NCBI GenBank assembly: GCA_019739225.1
Contig: JAHHDT010000003.1
Span: 248,001 to 312,000, forward strand
Source of the DNA: Aquamicrobium sp.
GTDB taxonomy: Bacteria; Pseudomonadota; Alphaproteobacteria; Rhizobiales; Rhizobiaceae
Length of the DNA stretch: 64,000 bases
Reading direction: 5' to 3'
Shown here: positions 51,662 through 60,725 of the stretch, in pieces
Numbering within the stretch: the stretch's first letter is position 1
How the letters are laid out: each line of letters begins with the position of its first letter
Translations under genes and position numbers: made by a program
The notes under the pieces: model-generated
Databases searched by the model: none
The model's input: only the letters and a program-made list of their open reading frames with translations
Told to the model about the DNA's origin: nothing

Positions 51662-52066
51662 GGGAAGCTCCTGTTCACGATTGCGGGCCCGGCATGCCGC
51701 CGGCTCCCTTTCTCGTCTTCTTCTCGAAGACATGTCCTGGAACCGCGGAGAGGGCGGGCCGGTGCAACTGCGGCCGAGCATCCCTGCCCGGCCGGACAAG
51801 CGGGGCTGCAAAGCCCTGCGAAGTCCGAAGGGCCGGGATGGCGCAGGCGGCGGTTGAGCGAAAGCGCCACCGGTCAGACCGCTCTGCGAGCGGTCTTTCC
51901 TTCCTTCACCTTCTCAAATTTTACTTTGGAGTATGCACGCCGCCTCGTGACGGCCGCGCCCGGACGTCAGCCTTGTCTCGCCGGGCTGCGCAAGATGTCC
52001 CTTGAATGCCGCTAAAATTGACGCTATATTGCGTCATAATCTCCGGCAAGAAATGGAAGTAACATC
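51662..52066. other. Leader of the ParB-like gene and divergent TA promoter
   Basis: About 405 bases. The first 200 are GC-rich with a CCGGC/GCCGG hairpin 20-45 bases upstream of the ParB-like start. The last 50 hold the operator of the toxin-antitoxin pair. No gene. Confidence 0.45.
52019..52036. promoter_or_regulatory. Operator of the Xre/RES toxin-antitoxin pair
   Basis: TGACGC-TATATT-GCGTCA, 6-base arms. It lies 31 bases upstream of the antitoxin ATG and overlaps TTGACG (52018-52023) and TAATCT (52037-52042), plausible promoter boxes though spaced only 13 bases. Suits autoregulation by the antitoxin or toxin-antitoxin complex. Confidence 0.5.
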
Positions 52067-52417
52067 ATGGGCCTCGCGGCATATTCGGATGATGGCCTGT
52101 TTGCGCCGAACAAGATCGCCACGGCTTTTCGCACGACGAGCGAGGAAATCGCACGGACCGTGGGACTGGGCAAGGATGCCGTGCAGCGAAAGGACCGTGT
52201 GCGTTCTGACAAGACCCAGCGCCGCCTGCGCGAGATGGTGGAGATCGTCAACAAAGTCGAGCCGCGCTTCGGTTCTGCGCTGATGGCCTATGCCTGGTAT
52301 CGCTCAGAACCCTTGCCGGGATTTTCCGGGCAGACGGCCATGCAACTGGTGCGTGACGGGCGGGCCGGAGAGGTGATCGATTTCATCGACGCGGTCGATG
52401 CCGGCGTTTACGCCTGA
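52067..52417 (+). CDS. Xre/MbcA/ParS-type antitoxin (DUF2384)
   Basis: 116-residue antitoxin. N-terminal HTH-like part (I-A-T-A-F-R-T-T-S-E-E-I-A-R-T-V-G-L-G) and the C-terminal DUF2384 toxin-binding domain (F-G-S-A-L-M-A-Y-A-W-Y-R-S-E-P-L-P-G-F-S-G-Q-T-type, then A-M-Q-L-V-R-D-G-R-A-G-E-V). GGAAG site before ATG 52067. The toxin gene begins two bases after its stop. It should neutralise the RES toxin and repress the operon. Confidence 0.88.
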   Translation: MGLAAYSDDGLFAPNKIATAFRTTSEEIARTVGLGKDAVQRKDRVRSDKTQRRLREMVEIVNKVEPRFGSALMAYAWYRSEPLPGFSGQTAMQLVRDGRAGEVIDFIDAVDAGVYA

Positions 52418-52419
52418 TC

Positions 52420-52920
52420 GTGGCCTCCACCTATTCGGGCAAACTCTACCGGGCGCTCAATCCGGTCTTTGCGCGCGAGCCGATGTCCGGACGCGGGGCG
52501 GAACTCTACGGCGGCCGATTCAATCCCAAGGGCGTACCGGCGCTGTATCTCTCGACTTCGGTGCTGACCGCTCTGCGGGAGGCCAATCAGGTCGGAGATT
52601 TGCAGCCGACCACCCTCGTTTGTTACCGTGCCGAAATCGAGACGGTCTTCGACACAGCCGACATCGCGGCCCTGGAGACTGCAGGTTTCGAAGAGACCGC
52701 TCTGGCCGATCCGGCCTGGCGCGACCAGATGCGAACAACGGGAGAGGCGCGCACGCAGCGCTTCGCTCGCGAGCTGATCGCAAAGGGCTTTAACGGGCTT
52801 CGGGTGCGCAGCTTCGCTAAGGGAAGCGGGCCGGACGACATGAACCTGGTGCTCTGGCGATGGGGCATGACGACTCCGTCGCGGCTCGAACTGATCGACG
52901 ACGAGGACCGGTTGTCGTAA
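52420..52920 (+). CDS. RES-domain NAD-consuming toxin
   Basis: 166-residue RES protein, GTG start two bases after the antitoxin. L-Y-R-A-L-N-P, G-R-G-A-E-L-Y-G-G-R-F-N-P-K-G, A-L-Y-L-S-T-S-V-L-T-A-L-R-E and the C-terminal N-L-V-L-W-R-W match the family; the Arg, Tyr/Glu and Ser positions of the active site appear intact. RES toxins such as MbcT and Res degrade or phosphorolyse NAD+. The pair may stabilise the element by post-segregational killing or act in defence. Confidence 0.87.
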   Translation: MASTYSGKLYRALNPVFAREPMSGRGAELYGGRFNPKGVPALYLSTSVLTALREANQVGDLQPTTLVCYRAEIETVFDTADIAALETAGFEETALADPAWRDQMRTTGEARTQRFARELIAKGFNGLRVRSFAKGSGPDDMNLVLWRWGMTTPSRLELIDDEDRLS

Positions 52921-52933
52921 TGTGCGTAGCGCT

Positions 52934-55900
52934 TTATGCCGTTCCCCAAGCCTTCTTCCCCTCTTTCAAGACTTCGCCCGCCAGATCGGCTTCGATCGTT
53001 TCAAGCTGACGGCGTTTCTCGGCGAGCTCGTCTTCAAAGCCGAATTCCCCACCCTGGCGGGATTGGTAGGAGGCCAGCCGGCGCTTCGCATCGTCAAGCC
53101 GGAACCGGTATTGCGACCGCTCGTCCTCGAAGCCGGACAGCACATGTTCGATGCGCGAGACCGCGCCGAGCGCCGTGACGGTCAGGGCGAGATCGACATC
53201 GGTCTCCGCCCCGGTGCGCGCGAGCGCGACGTCGTATTGGAATTCGTCATTTCCAAAGCGCTTGCCCGAAAAGACGAGATCGAAGCCGCCGATCGCGGCA
53301 ATGGGGTTCTCGTCCTCCTGGCGCAGATGCACGAGCGTCATGATCTCCTTTATTATAGCGCGACCGGCAGGCTTGCGATCGGTGAAGGATTGCCCGGCAA
53401 CGGTCATGGCGAAGGCGTCGCCCGCTGTCGGTATTCTGCTCTCAATGTCCTTGCCGATCTCGGCGATCCGCCGCGTGTAATGTTCGATATCGCGTTCGGC
53501 ATTGCGGATCTGACGACGGACGGCGAAGAGATCGTCGCGATGCGCGGCCCGCAAGCGTTCGAGCCTCGCAATGTCAGCCTCGAGGCCGGCCTTTTGCATC
53601 AGGCGCTGATCGCCGGAAGCGATCGCCTTGGCCATGGCAAACTGGTTGGCTTGCCCTTCGCCCAGGTCTTCCAGCCTGCGCACGGAGGTGTCGCCAGAGA
53701 GCGCCGCGGCAATGAACCGGGCCTTGCGCTCGTTGTTCTGCCACATCTGCGCGTCCATCGAACCTTCGGTGGCGTAGGCAAAGATTTCGATCTCGTCGTG
53801 CTGATTACCCTGCCGTTCGATGCGGCCTTCGCGCTGCTCGATCTGCGAGGGGAGCCAGGGCACGTCGAGATGGTGGAGCGCCTTCAGGCGAAGCTGGGCG
53901 TTGACGCCGGTGCCCATCGTTTCCGACGATCCGATCAGGAAGCGGACCTTGCCGGCATTGACGTCGGCAAAGAGCCGATGCTTGGCCTCGGTCTTCTTGT
54001 ATTCCTGCATGAAGGCAATTTCCAAGGCCGGAACACCGAGCCGGACGAGCTCGTTGCGGATCCAGCGATAGGCGGAAAAGCCTCGGCTTTTCTCGACGCT
54101 GATCGTACCGAGATCGGAGAAGATCATCTGGACTGCGCCGGGCAGATTGAACGGCTTGCCCTCACGATTCAGGTAGGTGTTGGAGCTGGTCGCGCGCCAG
54201 ATGCGATAGGCATTGGCAATCAGCTTGTTGAGCTTGTTGTCCGGCTCATTATCATTGTCGGGATCGACCAGCCGGAGATCGATCGCGGCATGGCGGCCGT
54301 CGGTGATGACCGAAAGCAGTATGTCGTCGCCGGGCTTGGCGGGGCCCTCACGCTTTTCGATCGCCTTGATGCGCGCCTCGAGCACCTGCTGGTGGAGCTT
54401 GAAGTCATCCGTCGGTTTGGCGGTGACGATCTGGCGCTTGCCGGTCGAGACGGCGGGGATTTTCACATACTGCTTCAGGTCCTCCGGCAAGACGACGTCG
54501 GCGAACGAGCGGAACATGGCGATCAGTTCCGGCACATTGACGAAGGTCGCAAAGCGCGAGACGGGCTTGTATTTGCCGGATGGCTGCAGTTCGAGCTCGG
54601 TCGCCACATCGCCGAAGGTCGAGGCCCAGGCATCGAATTCGTGCAGTCCGCGTTCCTTGAGCGCCGCAAGGCCGAGGAAACGCTGCACCGAGAACATCTC
54701 GCCGAGCGTGTTGGTAATCGGCGTGCCGGAGGCGAGCACGAGCGCCCGGCCCGGGTTCTTCGTCTCGATGAACCGGGACTTCACATAGAGGTCCCAGGCG
54801 CGCTGCGATCCGTTCGGATCGATGCCTTTCAGGGTCGACATGTTGGTGGCGAAGGAGAGCTTTCGGAACTCCTGCGCCTCGTCGACGATGATCTGGTCGA
54901 CGCCGATCTCGGAAATCGTCAGTAGATCGTCCTTGACCGAGCCGAGCGCCTCGAGCCGGTCGCGCAATCCCTCCTTCAGCCGCTCCAGCCGCTTGCGTGA
55001 CACCCGGTCATCGCTCTCGACCCGGGTAAGCAATTCCTCATAGAGCGTGAGCTCATCCTCGATCATCTGCTTTTGGAAGGCGGCTGGTACAGCGATGAAC
55101 TTGAACGCCGAATGGGTGATGATGATCGCGTCCCAGGTCGCCGTCGCCGCGCGCGACAGAAAGCGACGTCGCTTGTCTTTGGTAAAGTTGGTCTCGTCAG
55201 CGACGAGGATGCGGGCCGTTGGATAGAGCGCGAGGAATTCGCGGGCGGCCTGGGCCAGGCAATGGCCGGGCACAACCACCATGGCCTTCGATATCAGGCC
55301 GAGACGGCGTTGCTCCATGACCGCGGCGGCAAAAGTCATTGTCTTGCCGGCGCCGACGGCATGGGCGAGATAGGTGGCGCCTGACGAGATGATCCGCCAG
55401 ATGCCGCGTTTCTGGTGGCCATAAAGAACAAAAGCGCCAGAGGCGCCCGGTAACTGGAGATGGTCGCCGTTGAAGGATCGGGGCGCGATGTTGTTGAAGG
55501 TGTCATTATAGACCCGCGCCAGCCGGTCGGTGCGGTCCGGATCGGACCAGACCCATGTCTGGAAGGCGGTCTTGATCTTGGTGAGCTTTTCCTTGACCGC
55601 CTCGGTGTCGACGACATTGAGCACACGGCGCTCGCTGTCGCCGTCTTTGACCGTGTCGAAGATCTGCGGGATGCGGCTGTTGAGAGCATCGGCGAGCAGT
55701 TCGCCGGCGTGCCGGCGCTTGGTGCCCCATTCGGACGTGCCCTCGGCGCGACAGGCGAGCATGCGGGCATCGACCGTCCAGGTAGCAAGCTCCGGCATGT
55801 GACGAATGCGGATGTCGGTCCCCATTGTCTCCTTGACGAAGTCGACGACATCACTTTCCGGAATCCAGGGCGCACCGAGCCGCGCGGTAATCTCGGATGG

Positions 55901-58036
55901 GCTGAGATCGGCCGGCTGCACCCCCTCGAGCGCCTCGACATTGCGCTTGTAGGCCGGATCGATTTCGGCGGCAGCCTCAGCGATCGCCAGCTTGTCGCGC
56001 ACGGGGCCGGAGAGATAGGCGTCGGATGTCTGCCAGGTGCCATCCGCCGGATCGCGATAGATCGCGCTGCCAAGTTCCTCAATGACGATGTCGCGGTCCT
56101 CGTGCAGCAGCTCGGCGATATGATCGATGTCGATATGACCGCGCTCGTTCAGGACGACGGCGAGCGCATCGGCGGCATTGGTGATTACGGGCGGTGACGG
56201 CGGGGCGATGACCCGCTCGGAAAAGAGCGGGCCGGGCTTGGCCGTATCCGTATCGAGATCGTAATTCTCGATGGAGGCGACGAGCCAGCAGTCCGGATCG
56301 TCCAGAAACGGCTGCAGGTTCGGGCGCCGATGCGTTTCGCGGGTCTCTCCGGTCGCCTCGTTTTCGGCGATCGACACCCTGGTGTGATTGATAGGACCGA
56401 AATCCCGCACGAAGCTCGACCAGGCGATGCGCAGCTTGACCTGGAGGTCGCGCCACGGCCGATCGGTCTCCTGGGCCTTCAGGACCGCGCGCACGGTGTC
56501 TCGGACCGGGATCAGCTTTCTGACGATGTTGATCTGCTTTTCGGAAAACCCCTCGCTCGACCGACCCTTGCGGACCCGCACCGGCGCGGGCTTGCCGTCG
56601 AGAACCTGCATCAATCCCTTCGAAGCATCAAAGTAGAAACTGCCCTCGCGGACATGGGCATCCTCAGGTTTGGCTATATCGGTGAGCGTCCCGCCAAGCT
56701 CGAGGTTGAGATCGATCGCGGCGGGCTCGCCGTCATAGATGGCGTTGGGAAGGCGGAGTATGGCAGTGTTCAGATCGGCCTCGAGGTCACCGTCGCGCCG
56801 CAAGCAGGTATAACGCTCGCCGTAGGGGCCAGCGGTGGTCGCATGGCGGCCGAGCACATGATCGCGATGATCTGCAAACCAGCGATTGACGCGGACCGCT
56901 TCACTGTCCTCGCCAGGGGGAATAACCTCGACCTGGTCCATCCATCTCGCCTCGCCCTGCGGCTCGCCCGGCTTGCGCTTGCGAAAGAACAGAATATCGA
57001 CAACGACATCGGTGCCGGCATCTGCGCGAAAACTTCCTTCGGGCAGGCGGATGGCGGCGAGCAAGTCGGCGGATTTGGCGATGTGCTCACGCGCCGTGGC
57101 CTCCGCCTTGTCCATTGTTCCCGACGAGGTGACGAAGGCAGCGAGCGCCCCGGGTTTTAGAAGATCAATCGACTTGGCGATGAAGTAATCATGTACTCGC
57201 AGGCCGAGCGCGCGATAGGCGCGATCGGAGCGGACGGTTCGGTCCGAAAAGGGCGGATTGCCGATCGCCAGATCGAAATGCGCTGGCAGGTCGGTGCTCG
57301 CGAAATCGCCCTCAAGGATGCGTGCGACCGGCTGCAGGAGGCGGGCGATGCGCGCGGTGACCGGATCGAGCTCGACGCCGGTGACAAAGGACGCATCCCG
57401 TAGTACCTCCGGCATCAAGGCCGGAAACAGCCCCGTTCCGATTCCAGGCTCAAGGACGCGGCCGCCGCGCCAGCCGAGCCGTTCGAGCCCCTTCCAGATC
57501 GCCCGTACGATGAACTCGGGCGTGAAATGCGCATATTGCGTACAGCGGGACAGCGAGGCGTAGTCGGCCTCGCATAAGGCCTCGCGCAAATTCTTGCCAA
57601 GCTCTTCCCATCCCTTGCGGAACCCATCCTCGCCGGGTCGGGTGAAGATGGTGTTGGCGAGATCGGACGCACCGAAGCCGGTAAAGCGTATGAGACGCGC
57701 CTGCTCCTGCATCGTTGCTGGCCGGTCCTCAGCCGCGATCGCCGCGGCAAGAGCAATCGCTTCGAGATTGTCACGGGCGCGGGCTTTCCAACCCTTCGCA
57801 AGCGCCCGGCTTTCGGAGACATGGAAATTGCTGCCGCGTTCGTGCGACTTGCAGTTCGGCTGATCGGCAGGTGTTTCGATTGCGGACGACCTCGGCGATT
57901 GCGCCGGCGGATCGGCCTCACGCGTTTGGTTCATCGGGGTTTCGGCGACGGTGGTAACGCCCAGGCCAATCCCGGATGACAGGCTGTTCTGCGAACTGCC
58001 GAACATGTCTAGGGTGAAGGGGTCGTGGTCTGACAT
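52934..58036 (-). CDS. Giant methyltransferase-helicase (DarB/N12-class type)
   Basis: 1700-residue protein of conjugative elements joining an N6-adenine methyltransferase fold to a superfamily 2 helicase. The N-terminal third has F-D-L-A-I-G-N-P-P-F-S near residue 260. The helicase has Walker A A-V-G-A-G-K-T near 893, V-D-E-A-Q near 1050 and Q-R-E-G-R-I-E-R-Q-G-N near 1402. A C-terminal coiled-coil-rich part follows. Phage P1 DarB, an anti-restriction protein injected with DNA, has the same plan, so protection of the element against host restriction is the favoured inference. ATG 58036 preceded by GGGAG. Ends 13 bases from the RES toxin gene, convergent. Confidence 0.85.
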   Translation of the reverse strand: MSDHDPFTLDMFGSSQNSLSSGIGLGVTTVAETPMNQTREADPPAQSPRSSAIETPADQPNCKSHERGSNFHVSESRALAKGWKARARDNLEAIALAAAIAAEDRPATMQEQARLIRFTGFGASDLANTIFTRPGEDGFRKGWEELGKNLREALCEADYASLSRCTQYAHFTPEFIVRAIWKGLERLGWRGGRVLEPGIGTGLFPALMPEVLRDASFVTGVELDPVTARIARLLQPVARILEGDFASTDLPAHFDLAIGNPPFSDRTVRSDRAYRALGLRVHDYFIAKSIDLLKPGALAAFVTSSGTMDKAEATAREHIAKSADLLAAIRLPEGSFRADAGTDVVVDILFFRKRKPGEPQGEARWMDQVEVIPPGEDSEAVRVNRWFADHRDHVLGRHATTAGPYGERYTCLRRDGDLEADLNTAILRLPNAIYDGEPAAIDLNLELGGTLTDIAKPEDAHVREGSFYFDASKGLMQVLDGKPAPVRVRKGRSSEGFSEKQINIVRKLIPVRDTVRAVLKAQETDRPWRDLQVKLRIAWSSFVRDFGPINHTRVSIAENEATGETRETHRRPNLQPFLDDPDCWLVASIENYDLDTDTAKPGPLFSERVIAPPSPPVITNAADALAVVLNERGHIDIDHIAELLHEDRDIVIEELGSAIYRDPADGTWQTSDAYLSGPVRDKLAIAEAAAEIDPAYKRNVEALEGVQPADLSPSEITARLGAPWIPESDVVDFVKETMGTDIRIRHMPELATWTVDARMLACRAEGTSEWGTKRRHAGELLADALNSRIPQIFDTVKDGDSERRVLNVVDTEAVKEKLTKIKTAFQTWVWSDPDRTDRLARVYNDTFNNIAPRSFNGDHLQLPGASGAFVLYGHQKRGIWRIISSGATYLAHAVGAGKTMTFAAAVMEQRRLGLISKAMVVVPGHCLAQAAREFLALYPTARILVADETNFTKDKRRRFLSRAATATWDAIIITHSAFKFIAVPAAFQKQMIEDELTLYEELLTRVESDDRVSRKRLERLKEGLRDRLEALGSVKDDLLTISEIGVDQIIVDEAQEFRKLSFATNMSTLKGIDPNGSQRAWDLYVKSRFIETKNPGRALVLASGTPITNTLGEMFSVQRFLGLAALKERGLHEFDAWASTFGDVATELELQPSGKYKPVSRFATFVNVPELIAMFRSFADVVLPEDLKQYVKIPAVSTGKRQIVTAKPTDDFKLHQQVLEARIKAIEKREGPAKPGDDILLSVITDGRHAAIDLRLVDPDNDNEPDNKLNKLIANAYRIWRATSSNTYLNREGKPFNLPGAVQMIFSDLGTISVEKSRGFSAYRWIRNELVRLGVPALEIAFMQEYKKTEAKHRLFADVNAGKVRFLIGSSETMGTGVNAQLRLKALHHLDVPWLPSQIEQREGRIERQGNQHDEIEIFAYATEGSMDAQMWQNNERKARFIAAALSGDTSVRRLEDLGEGQANQFAMAKAIASGDQRLMQKAGLEADIARLERLRAAHRDDLFAVRRQIRNAERDIEHYTRRIAEIGKDIESRIPTAGDAFAMTVAGQSFTDRKPAGRAIIKEIMTLVHLRQEDENPIAAIGGFDLVFSGKRFGNDEFQYDVALARTGAETDVDLALTVTALGAVSRIEHVLSGFEDERSQYRFRLDDAKRRLASYQSRQGGEFGFEDELAEKRRQLETIEADLAGEVLKEGKKAWGTA

Positions 58037-58123
58037 CGGTGGATTCTCCCGTGATGCGGGCGCACGAAGCCGCGCCGCCGGGCGAGTCGGCAACGTCGGG
58101 CAGGTGCGGAGTTGGAAGTGCGG

Positions 58124-58522
58124 TTAGCGGGTGATCAGCGAAAACGAGATGTCGTTCTCGGTGAGCTGGATACCGAGATGGGTGATCCCGAAGCTTCGGT
58201 TGAAGCTCGGGACCAGCAGATCGGCATCGATGAATTCGATGCCGTCATCGCCGCCGAAGTGTCGGCGCTTGTAGTCCCACCAGTCGGTATCGCCCTTCGG
58301 GTGGCATTCAGTCGAATAAACGACGAGCGGTTTCTGCCCCTCGGCAAGCTTGCCGTTGGAGATGATGTAGACGCCCTCGTCGCCAACGAGCCAGAAGCCG
58401 GGCTTCTCGCCCTCTCCCGACCGGGTGCCATAATAGGGATTGCGGAAACCGCCATTGGTGGCGGCATCGTCTTCGCCGCGCGCGATAACCTTGCGCACCG
58501 CAAGAATCGGAAATGTGAACAT
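58124..58522 (-). CDS. DUF3085-like hypothetical protein
   Basis: 132 residues from ATG 58522, with GAGGTG four bases upstream; the GTG at 58534 would bury that site. Motifs: G-F-R-N-P-Y-Y-G-T-R-S-G, G-F-W-L-V-G-D-E-G-V-Y-I-I-S-N-G and a W-W-D-Y-K-R-R-H-F-G-G-D-D-G segment. Commonly found with the DUF1419 and giant helicase genes on rhizobial elements. Function unknown. Confidence 0.72.
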   Translation of the reverse strand: MFTFPILAVRKVIARGEDDAATNGGFRNPYYGTRSGEGEKPGFWLVGDEGVYIISNGKLAEGQKPLVVYSTECHPKGDTDWWDYKRRHFGGDDGIEFIDADLLVPSFNRSFGITHLGIQLTENDISFSLITR

Positions 58523-58530
58523 GGCCCACC

Positions 58531-59133
58531 TCACGCTGCTTCAGGCAGCGGCAGGTGGCGCAGATGCACCGGCAGCTTCTCGGAGACCTGCTGATCGGTC
58601 AGGCTCTCCAGCAGCTCGAACCGTGCGCCCGGTTTGCCGTAGATGATGACGGTGCGCTTGCCCCGATGTTCGGGCCGGAAGTCCGCGCCGGCATAACCGC
58701 GATAATCGTCATGGGTGGCGCTCCAGATGTGCTCGATGCGTTCTTCGCGCGTCATCGCCTTGACCGGGCGGCGTTCGCGCTCGACGATCGCATCGCGCAT
58801 GGCATGGACGGAACGCGGATCGAACAAATCGCAATAGGCGTGGAAGTACCGTTTCACCCCGTTGATGCTGAGTGTGTAGAAGACGCTGGTAATGCTGCCG
58901 GTCAGGAATTCGCGCATGGCGAACATTTCGCCGCGCATCCAGAGCGGCGGCAGGATTTCCAGCATGTAGTCATGTTGAGCCTGCGCGATTTCGAACCATT
59001 CGCCGGCGTAAAGTGCGCCGTCGTCATTCTGACAGCGGTCGGGCCGCCCAGCATGGCGGTCGAAGAGCCTGAACATGTGGTGACGGTCGGCGATGCCGAA
59101 ATAGATTTTTCGGATTGGTGCAAGAGAGGTCAT
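58531..59133 (-). CDS. DUF1419 family protein
   Basis: 200 residues, ATG 59133. Characteristic W-F-E-I-A-Q-A-Q-H-D-Y-M-L-E-I-L-P-P-L-W-M, M-R-E-F-L-T-G-S-I-T-S-V-F-Y and H-A-Y-C-D-L-F-D. No signal peptide. Genes of this family are found beside DUF3085 and helicase genes on plasmids; role unknown. The end lies nine bases before the DUF3085 start, so the two are probably co-transcribed. Confidence 0.72.
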   Translation of the reverse strand: MTSLAPIRKIYFGIADRHHMFRLFDRHAGRPDRCQNDDGALYAGEWFEIAQAQHDYMLEILPPLWMRGEMFAMREFLTGSITSVFYTLSINGVKRYFHAYCDLFDPRSVHAMRDAIVERERRPVKAMTREERIEHIWSATHDDYRGYAGADFRPEHRGKRTVIIYGKPGARFELLESLTDQQVSEKLPVHLRHLPLPEAA

Positions 59134-59260
59134 GGCGGGCTCCTGTGGGGCCTGTCTCGGGCTGGAGCGCGGTGCACCCTGTCGGCATCACCATCTTCTT
59201 CAGCCCTTCCGGGCCCCTTCCCGCGGCCGCCTCTCCGTCCGGCCGGGTCAAGGGCCGGCG

Positions 59261-60235
59261 TCAGCCGGGCGGAGCTTCACCCTTGAGGCGGACGGCGGGC
59301 ATGCGGCAGCCGTCCCTCTCCTCCTCCCTTCCATCCTTCTTTCTTCTTTTGGCCTTCAGATCCTCGTTCCAGTCCTCCAGCTCCGGTCGCAGCCGCACGA
59401 ACTGGCAACCGGCATCGCGCGCGAGCGCCTCGAGCCTCGCGGCAAAGATCTCCCCTTGCGCATTGTTGTCGGTGGCCGCGACCAGGAAGGCGTCTGCTCG
59501 AATGGCGAGATCGAGCAAGGCCTCGGAACTCGCCGGCGACCAGCCGCCCCCGGTGCTCAAATAGCGCGTGTCGGGACGTTGTTCCTCCAGTGCGGCAAGG
59601 CTCATGGCGTCGATTGCCGCTTCGACGACGCACAGGCGCAGCGACGTTTCCGCGCCGAGTGCAAAAAGCAGTTTGGTGCCGCCGGAGGCAAAACCGCGCC
59701 AGTCGGGACCGCGCTCTTCCCACCCGGTGACAATTCCTGATGGATCCCGGTGAGCAGCCCACATGCTACCCTGTGGGCCTTCGCGAAGAAGGTCCTCAGC
59801 GACGGCCTGGCGCAATACGGGATCGGGTAGCGCCCGCTCGTCCTGCAGGTAGCGCCAGGTCGCCGAGCCGGGCCAAGGCTTGCGACGGCCTGACCAGCGC
59901 TCAGGAACTGAGAGGTCGGGCATACGCTCACGCGATTGCCGTAGCCACTGCGGTTGCGAAGGGACGAAGCCGACGAGGTCGGCAACGACATAGAGCGCGG
60001 CCGCAAAGGGTAGGCCGTCAAGATGCTCGACGAGGCGGAACACGTCGCCCTTGGCGTCGGACAGGGGATCGAACCAGCCCTTTCCGTCATGAATGACAAT
60101 GATGATCTCTTCGCCGCGGCGGTATTTGACCGCGCGGCGGGTGCTTTCCTTTACGTCGACCGCAAAGCCGGCGGTTTCCAAGACGGCCTCGCAGGCGACC
60201 TTTTCTCTCAGCTCTTCCAGGTCTGCTTTTTCCAT
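59261..60235 (-). CDS. DUF3991/toprim-domain protein
   Basis: 324-residue primase-like protein. N-terminal DUF3991-type part with D-G-K-G-W-F-D-P-L-S-D-A-K-G-D-V-F-R, then a toprim domain (C-V-V-E-A-A-I-D-A-M-S-L-A-A-L and A-A-T-D-N-N-A-Q-G). The toprim acidic residues Glu and Asp are visible; the usual third acidic residue is Asn. Related proteins may prime or process DNA in the recipient. A hairpin lies immediately upstream of the start. Confidence 0.78.
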   Translation of the reverse strand: MEKADLEELREKVACEAVLETAGFAVDVKESTRRAVKYRRGEEIIIVIHDGKGWFDPLSDAKGDVFRLVEHLDGLPFAAALYVVADLVGFVPSQPQWLRQSRERMPDLSVPERWSGRRKPWPGSATWRYLQDERALPDPVLRQAVAEDLLREGPQGSMWAAHRDPSGIVTGWEERGPDWRGFASGGTKLLFALGAETSLRLCVVEAAIDAMSLAALEEQRPDTRYLSTGGGWSPASSEALLDLAIRADAFLVAATDNNAQGEIFAARLEALARDAGCQFVRLRPELEDWNEDLKAKRRKKDGREEERDGCRMPAVRLKGEAPPG

Positions 60236-60242
60236 TCACTCT

Positions 60243-60257
60243 CCGCGTTTCGCGCGG
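60243..60257 (-). promoter_or_regulatory. Leader hairpin upstream of the toprim gene
   Basis: CCGCG-5 bases-CGCGG (transcribed loop CGAAA), 8 bases before ATG 60235; the 5' side reads GGACCGCG, the same as the ardC leader stem. It would partly mask the ribosome site. Confidence 0.45.
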
Positions 60258-60689
60258 TCCTCTGTCCGGTTTCCACTCCCTATTCCTTAGGGGCGGCAAC
60301 CCGGGGGCCGCGAAGAGCAAGGCAGGACAAGGGCGCGTCTGGCAAGCCGGCATTTGTGCGGGTTGCTGTTTTCGCGGCCAGAGGCGGCGAAGCCTCCCTT
60401 GCCGGCCGCCGCGCGCAAGCGGCACCAAGGTGTTTTCGCAGTTCTTTCCAATCCCCTCAGTAGTGCCGCGCATCAAGGATGGCAGCCCGGATGGGGGAAG
60501 ACCGCTCGCGGGCTTCAGCTTTGCCAACAGCCCGGTCCTTAGAGCGATGCCAAACATCAATTCAACGTGGCCGACAGACACGGACACAAGCTTGGTTACG
60601 ATAACTGAGAATTATCAGGGCCTCAAAAGCGCGTAGCAATCGCCAGCGCTCTGTCGGGTCAGGCCTGTTAATAGCCCGTGTGTTCTGGC

Positions 60690-60725
60690 TACTGACCAAA
60701 GATTGTATTTAATCTTTGGTCAGTA
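60690..60725. repeat. Perfect 15-bp inverted repeat with 6-base loop
   Basis: TACTGACCAAAGATT (60690-60704), GTATTT, AATCTTTGGTCAGTA (60711-60725). No T-run follows on either strand, so it is not a standard terminator. It is isolated in a gene-free region. Possible roles: binding site of a dimeric regulator or recombinase, an origin or attachment site, or a transposon remnant. Confidence 0.7.

Noticed and set aside
52922-54925. 667-codon plus-strand frame opposite the methylase-helicase gene
   Set aside because: It is a shadow: the minus frame contains the helicase motifs over the same interval; the plus frame has no domain and no ribosome site.
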